Of a stretch of 64,000 nucleotides of DNA, positions 60,417 through 64,000 are shown piece by piece. The stretch lies in contig JAEWGX010000111.1 in the NCBI GenBank assembly GCA_023388075.1, positions 87,988 through 151,987 of the forward strand. The letters are read 5' to 3'. The notes under the pieces were generated by a model, which saw only the letters and a program-made list of their open reading frames with translations, was not told the DNA's origin and searched no databases. The DNA is from Pseudomonadota bacterium (GTDB taxonomy: Bacteria > Pseudomonadota > Gammaproteobacteria > Burkholderiales > Burkholderiaceae_E). The position numbers and the translations under genes are program-made. Numbering within the stretch: the stretch's first letter is position 1; each line of letters starts with the position of its first letter.

Positions 60417-61619
60417 ATGACCGATCCGCTCCCACCGTCCTCGTACAACACGCCGGCCATGCAGCGCCGGTTCTTCATCACGCTGCTCGTCCTGGTGACG
60501 ATCGCCTTCGTGGTGGTGCTGTTTCCGTTCTATGGCGCGGTGTTCTGGGCGCTGATCCTCGCGATGCTGTTCGCGCCGCTGCAGCGGGCCGTGCAGCGCC
60601 GCATCCCGACCCGGCCGAACTTCGCGGCCTTGATCACGCTGTCGGTGGTCCTGTTCCTCGTGCTGCTGCCGATCTCGCTGATCCTGGCCTCGCTGGTACG
60701 GCAGGCGACCGCCGTCTACGGCCGCATCGCTTCCGGCGAGATCGATTTCGCCAGCTATCTCGAGAAGATCGTGTCGCTGCTGCCCGAATGGATCCGGCAG
60801 CGGATGGCGGATTTCGGGCTGCTCGATCTCGCCGGCCTGCAGGAGCGCCTGCGTGACAGCGCCGCGGCGGTGGGCCAGGCGCTCGCGCCCCAGGCGATCA
60901 ACATCGGGCAGAACACCCTGCAGTTCCTGGTCGCCCTCGGGGTGATGCTCTACCTGCTCTATTTCCTGTTGCGCGACGGTCGCGCGCTCGCCGCCGCGGT
61001 CAGTCGCGCCATCCCGCTGGCGGACGAGCAGAAGAGCCACCTGCTGCGCAAGTTCGTGACCGTGATCAAGGCAACCGTCAAGGGCAACATCGCGGTGGCC
61101 GCCACCCAGGGCGCGCTCGGTGGCCTGATCCTCTGGCTGCTCGGCATCCAGGGGGTGCTGCTCTGGTCCGTGGTGATGGCCTTTCTCTCCCTGCTGCCTG
61201 CGGTGGGTGCCGGGATCATCTGGGGGCCAATCGCGCTCTACTTCCTCGCCACCGGCGCCGTCTGGCAGGGCGTCGTGCTGATCGCCTACGGCATCTTCGT
61301 GATCGGCCTGGTGGACAACGTGCTTCGTCCCATCCTGGTGGGCAAGGACACCAAGCTGCCGGACTGGCTGGTGCTGATCACCACGCTCGGCGGCCTCGCG
61401 GTCTTCGGCTTGAACGGTTTCGTCATCGGCCCGTTGATCGCCGCGCTCTTCGTGGCCGCGTGGGACCTGTTCACCTCGCCGGAGAAGGTGCACGCGGAGG
61501 AGCGCCGGGAAGCGATGGAGGAGGCGGTCGCCGAAGCGGCTGAGGAAGCCGCCGACGAGGCCGCGCGCGAGGCGATCGTCCACGAGCCCGCCGGCGCGCG
61601 CGGGGCGGCGGACGCCTGA
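60417..61619 (+). CDS. AI-2E family transporter (PerM/YdiK-like)
   Basis: Membrane protein of 400 residues with about seven or eight helices. The N-terminal pair of helices is followed by a large soluble segment (about 90-165), and LLPAVGAGIIWGPIALYFLA and GLVDNVLRPILVGKDTKLPD are family hallmarks. Members export or exchange small molecules or ions; only a few are shown to move autoinducer-2, so the name does not fix the substrate. The C-terminus is a Glu/Ala-rich helix (EERREAMEEAVAEAAEEAAD). It is 50 bp after the aldo/keto reductase gene. Confidence 0.88.
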   Translation: MTDPLPPSSYNTPAMQRRFFITLLVLVTIAFVVVLFPFYGAVFWALILAMLFAPLQRAVQRRIPTRPNFAALITLSVVLFLVLLPISLILASLVRQATAVYGRIASGEIDFASYLEKIVSLLPEWIRQRMADFGLLDLAGLQERLRDSAAAVGQALAPQAINIGQNTLQFLVALGVMLYLLYFLLRDGRALAAAVSRAIPLADEQKSHLLRKFVTVIKATVKGNIAVAATQGALGGLILWLLGIQGVLLWSVVMAFLSLLPAVGAGIIWGPIALYFLATGAVWQGVVLIAYGIFVIGLVDNVLRPILVGKDTKLPDWLVLITTLGGLAVFGLNGFVIGPLIAALFVAAWDLFTSPEKVHAEERREAMEEAVAEAAEEAADEAAREAIVHEPAGARGAADA

Positions 61620-61643
61620 CCGGCGCGCTTCAGGCGAGCGGCG

Positions 61644-61659
61644 AGGCGCCTCGGCGCCT
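61644..61659. terminator. Candidate terminator hairpin between AI-2E and dienelactone hydrolase genes
   Basis: AGGCGC-CTCG-GCGCCT is a perfect stem-loop in the 42 bp gap between two convergent genes, without a following T-run. Confidence 0.4.
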
Positions 61660-61661
61660 GC

Positions 61662-62333
61662 TCAGATGTGCCGCGAGAGGAACTCCAGCGTGCGGGTGCG
61701 GGCGAGGTCCGCGGAACCGGCATCGTAGGAGCTGCGCTGTTCGCAGTTGAAGCCGTGCTGGGCGTCGGGATAGAAGTAGGCCTCCACCTCCGGATGGCGC
61801 TGCACCACCTCGCGTGCCCTTTCCAGCGGAATCGACGCATCCTTCTCGCCGAAATGCAGTTGGATCGGTGACTTGGGCTTCTCGTTGATGAAGCTCGGGA
61901 TGCTGCCGCCGTAGTAGGCGACGGTGCAGGCGAGCCCGTGCAGCCGCGCGTTCGCCACCCAGGCGATGGTGCCGCCCCAGCAGTAGCCGACGATCGCGGT
62001 CTTGCCGTAGGGCCGCGCATGCTCGATCGTCGCCGCCACGTCCTTCATGGTGTTGGCCCAGTCGAGCTTCCCCATCAGCTCGCGGCCCTTGGCCACGTCT
62101 TCCGGACCATAGCCGACGTCGAAGTCGCGCTCGGCCCGGTCGAAGAGCGCCGGCGCGATCGCGAGGTAGCCCTCGGCCGCATAGCTGTCGGTAACGGAGC
62201 GGATGTGCGAGTTCACGCCGAAGATCTCCGGCCCGATGATCACCGCGCCCTTCGTCTTTCCGGCAGGCGTCGCCTTGTAGGCCTTGAAGCGGTGTCCGTC
62301 CTGCGCGACCAGTTCGATGGTGGTTCCTGCCAT
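61662..62333 (-). CDS. Dienelactone hydrolase family protein
   Basis: Alpha/beta hydrolase of 223 residues. The catalytic Cys is in AIVGYCWGGTIAW, the Asp in HFGEKDASIP and the His in YPDAQHGFNCEQ, in the C-D-H order of carboxymethylenebutenolidase. The latter opens dienelactone in chlorocatechol degradation, but many homologues act on other esters. No other chlorocatechol gene is next to it. Upstream, across a gap with hairpins, lies the ThDP enzyme on the same strand. Confidence 0.91.
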   Translation of the reverse strand: MAGTTIELVAQDGHRFKAYKATPAGKTKGAVIIGPEIFGVNSHIRSVTDSYAAEGYLAIAPALFDRAERDFDVGYGPEDVAKGRELMGKLDWANTMKDVAATIEHARPYGKTAIVGYCWGGTIAWVANARLHGLACTVAYYGGSIPSFINEKPKSPIQLHFGEKDASIPLERAREVVQRHPEVEAYFYPDAQHGFNCEQRSSYDAGSADLARTRTLEFLSRHI

Positions 62334-62364
62334 GAGTCGTCCTCTCCTTGCGTGTTGCAGCGGC

Positions 62365-62437
62365 GGGGCTGGCGCCCCGGCGTCTCCAATTCTAAGTCCC
62401 CGGGTGGGCTGCGCCCGGCCCGCGCCCCCGAGGGGGC
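62365..62437. repeat. GC-rich hairpins (REP-like) between ThDP enzyme and dienelactone hydrolase genes
   Basis: GGGGC-TGGC-GCCCC (reading 62365-62378) and GCCCCC-GA-GGGGGC (62424-62437) occupy the 117 bp gap. The second uses the same words as the repeats at 39146 and 51539. They could act as a terminator for the ThDP gene. Confidence 0.5.
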
Positions 62438-62450
62438 AATGGAACCCGGC

Positions 62451-64000
62451 CTACAGCTTCATCTCGATCAGGAACGGGCCGCGTCGCCCGACCGCGGCGC
62501 GAAGCAGATCGCAAAGCTGCTTCGCGTCGGTGGCCCGGGCACCCTCCACTCCAAGGCCCATGGCGAGGTGGACCCAGTCGATCGGGGGCTCGTCCAGGTC
62601 CAGCATGCGCCGCGCGTTGCGACCGGGCTCGCCCGCGCCGACGGCCTTGAGCTCGCCGTGCAGGATCGCGTAGCCTCGATTGGCGAAGACGAGCGTCACC
62701 ACGTCGAGCGCTTCGCGCGCCTGCGTCCACAGCGCCTGCACCGTGAAGAGACCGCTGCCGTCGGCCTGCATGCCGATCACCTTGCGATCCGGGCAGGCGA
62801 TGGCCGCGCCGGTCGCCAGCGGCATGCCCAGGCCGATGGCGCCCCCGGTCAACTGGAGGAAGTCGTGCGGTGCCGCGCCGTGGCTCACCGGGAAGAAATC
62901 GCGGCCCGAGGAGACCGACTCGTCGCAGAGGATCGCGCCCTCGGGGGCGAGGGCGGCGATCGCGCGCGCGATCGCGAGGGAATCGAGCGGGCCGTCCGGC
63001 AGGTCCGGCGCGCTGCGCGCGTTGACGGCGGGTTCGCCGTCGGCCGGGGCGCCGACGGCGTCGGCGAGCGCGTCGAGCGCGGCGGCGAGATCGTCTCCCG
63101 GGCGCGCCATCTCGAGCACCCGGCAATGCTCCGGCAGCATGCTGGACGGCTTGCCGGGATAGGCGAAGAAAGAGACCGGCGCCTTGGCGCCCACGAGCAC
63201 CACCGTGGACGTCTGCGCGAACAGCGCGAGCGCCCTGTCGACCGCGTAGGGAACCCGCTCGATCGGCACGCGCCCGGCGCCGCGGGCCATGCGCGCGTTC
63301 GATTGCTGGGCGAGCAGGCGCGCGCCGGTTGCCTTCGCGATCCGGCCGGCCACGCGCAGCGTATCCTCGCGCAGCGCCCGGCCGGAGAGCAGGATCACCG
63401 CGCGGCCGGCATCGCCGCGCAACGCGGTAGCCGCTTCGCGGATGCGTCCTTCGTCCGGACGCCAGGCCGGCGGGCGCTCCGCCTGGACGATCTCGCCGGG
63501 CGCTTCGCTCCAGGCGGCGTCGGCGGGCAGGATCAGGGTCGCGACCTGGCCGGGCGGCGTCATCGCCACGGAGACCGCCTCGGCCGCGGCCCGCGACACG
63601 TCGGCCGGGCCGTTCACCCGCCGCACCCAGTCCGACATCGGCCGGGCCAGCGTCTCGATGTCGGTGGTGAGCGGCGCGTCGAAGGGCAGGTGATGGCTAG
63701 CGTGGTCGCCCACCACCGTCACCATCGGCGTGCGCGCGCGCCGCGCGTTGTGCAGGTTGGCAAGACCGTTGGCCAGGCCGGGGCCCAGGTGCAGCAGCGT
63801 CGCCGCCGGCCGCTCCGCCATGCGGGCGTAGCCGTCGGCGATGCCGGTCACCACGCTCTCGGACAGGCCGAGCACGCAACGCATCGCCGGCTTGCGGTCC
63901 AGCGCGGCCACGAAGTGCATCTCGGAAGTGCCAGGGTTGGCAATGCAGGTGTCGATTCCGCTCGCAAGCAGCGTATCGCAGAGGATGTCAGCGCCGTTCA
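62451..64000 (-). CDS. ThDP-dependent enzyme, acetolactate synthase large subunit-like (start just outside window)
   Basis: Thiamine-diphosphate enzyme; 515 codons are inside the window and the next base to the right would complete an ATG before NGADILCDTLLASGIDTCIA, so it is almost full length (about 516 residues). N-terminal NPGTSEMHFVAALD has the Glu that activates ThDP. The C-terminal LQLTGGAIGLGMPLATGAAI with VIGMQADGSGLFT is the ThDP/Mg motif. The domain order and gaps match the acetolactate-synthase-like group, which includes benzoylformate and other 2-oxoacid decarboxylases. No ilvN or related pathway gene is near, so a biosynthetic ALS role is unlikely. Confidence 0.9.
   Translation of the reverse strand, partial: NGADILCDTLLASGIDTCIANPGTSEMHFVAALDRKPAMRCVLGLSESVVTGIADGYARMAERPAATLLHLGPGLANGLANLHNARRARTPMVTVVGDHASHHLPFDAPLTTDIETLARPMSDWVRRVNGPADVSRAAAEAVSVAMTPPGQVATLILPADAAWSEAPGEIVQAERPPAWRPDEGRIREAATALRGDAGRAVILLSGRALREDTLRVAGRIAKATGARLLAQQSNARMARGAGRVPIERVPYAVDRALALFAQTSTVVLVGAKAPVSFFAYPGKPSSMLPEHCRVLEMARPGDDLAAALDALADAVGAPADGEPAVNARSAPDLPDGPLDSLAIARAIAALAPEGAILCDESVSSGRDFFPVSHGAAPHDFLQLTGGAIGLGMPLATGAAIACPDRKVIGMQADGSGLFTVQALWTQAREALDVVTLVFANRGYAILHGELKAVGAGEPGRNARRMLDLDEPPIDWVHLAMGLGVEGARATDAKQLCDLLRAAVGRRGPFLIEMKL

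Noticed and set aside
62451..64000. Biosynthetic acetolactate synthase large subunit (ilvB)
   Set aside because: No small subunit or branched-chain amino-acid genes are adjacent, and the N-terminus fits the catabolic ALS-like group better.

Overview
This 64 kb window of GC-rich, densely coding DNA looks like a betaproteobacterial chromosome, most likely order Burkholderiales. The reasons are a divergent pair of house-keeping clusters (mreB-mreC-mreD-mrdA-rodA opposite gatC-gatA-gatB), aceK next to an isovaleryl-CoA dehydrogenase gene, two orphan Bug/TctC periplasmic binding proteins, and GC-rich palindromic (REP-like) intergenic elements. No rRNA, tRNA, CRISPR array, transposase or prophage gene was recognised. 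No gene-free stretch exceeds 300 bp.

Layout. 1-2068 (+): tail of a Dpp/Opp-type permease and two coupled ATPases. 2053-7984 (-): a compact six-gene operon in the order PhyH-type dioxygenase, divergent serine hydroxymethyltransferase (SHMT) homologue, TrpXYZ-like ABC transporter (binding protein, permease, ATPase), Rieske oxygenase. Its product is not recognised and it is the strongest candidate for an undescribed pathway. 8121-10944 (-): metallo-beta-lactamase-fold hydrolase and a PAS-GAF-GGDEF diguanylate cyclase. 11198-16682 (-): mccB, a lipoprotein-like gene, a CYTH protein, mccA and a DUF1289 ORF. 16808-19047 (+): FAA-hydrolase-family protein coupled to coaA. 19088-20495 (-): methyltransferase and RraA-like protein. 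20633-23595: unknown exported protein, SpmA-SpmB fusion, arfB.

23630-32560 is a second accessory catabolic island. LysR regulator and LigI-like amidohydrolase run leftward. Divergently run a DsbA-fold isomerase, a DehI-like dehalogenase homologue, a sulfatase-family hydrolase with a variant active-site motif, an aldehyde dehydrogenase, a Bug binding protein and a two-domain DsbA-fold protein. 32699-33001 (+) is a small ABM-like protein.

33023-42165 (-) is an eight-gene run: isovaleryl-CoA dehydrogenase, aceK, thiolase, SDR, acyl-CoA dehydrogenase, DsbA-fold isomerase, HAD hydrolase, L-serine dehydratase. With mccA/mccB it implies leucine and acyl-CoA catabolism feeding acetyl-CoA, with AceK controlling the glyoxylate branch point. 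42287-44523 (+) is an amidohydrolase/Bug pair. 44504-47549 has a basic-tailed hypothetical protein, a SMUG1-like uracil-DNA glycosylase, a cupin dioxygenase and a quinone oxidoreductase.

47592-53593 (-) is the rod-shape operon. 53828-57658 (+) is gatCAB with a lipoprotein gene inserted. 57726-59117 (-) has a DUF4124 protein and pyrE. 59344-61619 (+) has an aldo/keto reductase and an AI-2E-family permease. 61662-64000 (-) has a dienelactone hydrolase and a ThDP-dependent enzyme whose start codon lies about one base outside the window. All functions are inferred from motifs and family resemblance read by eye; no database search was run.
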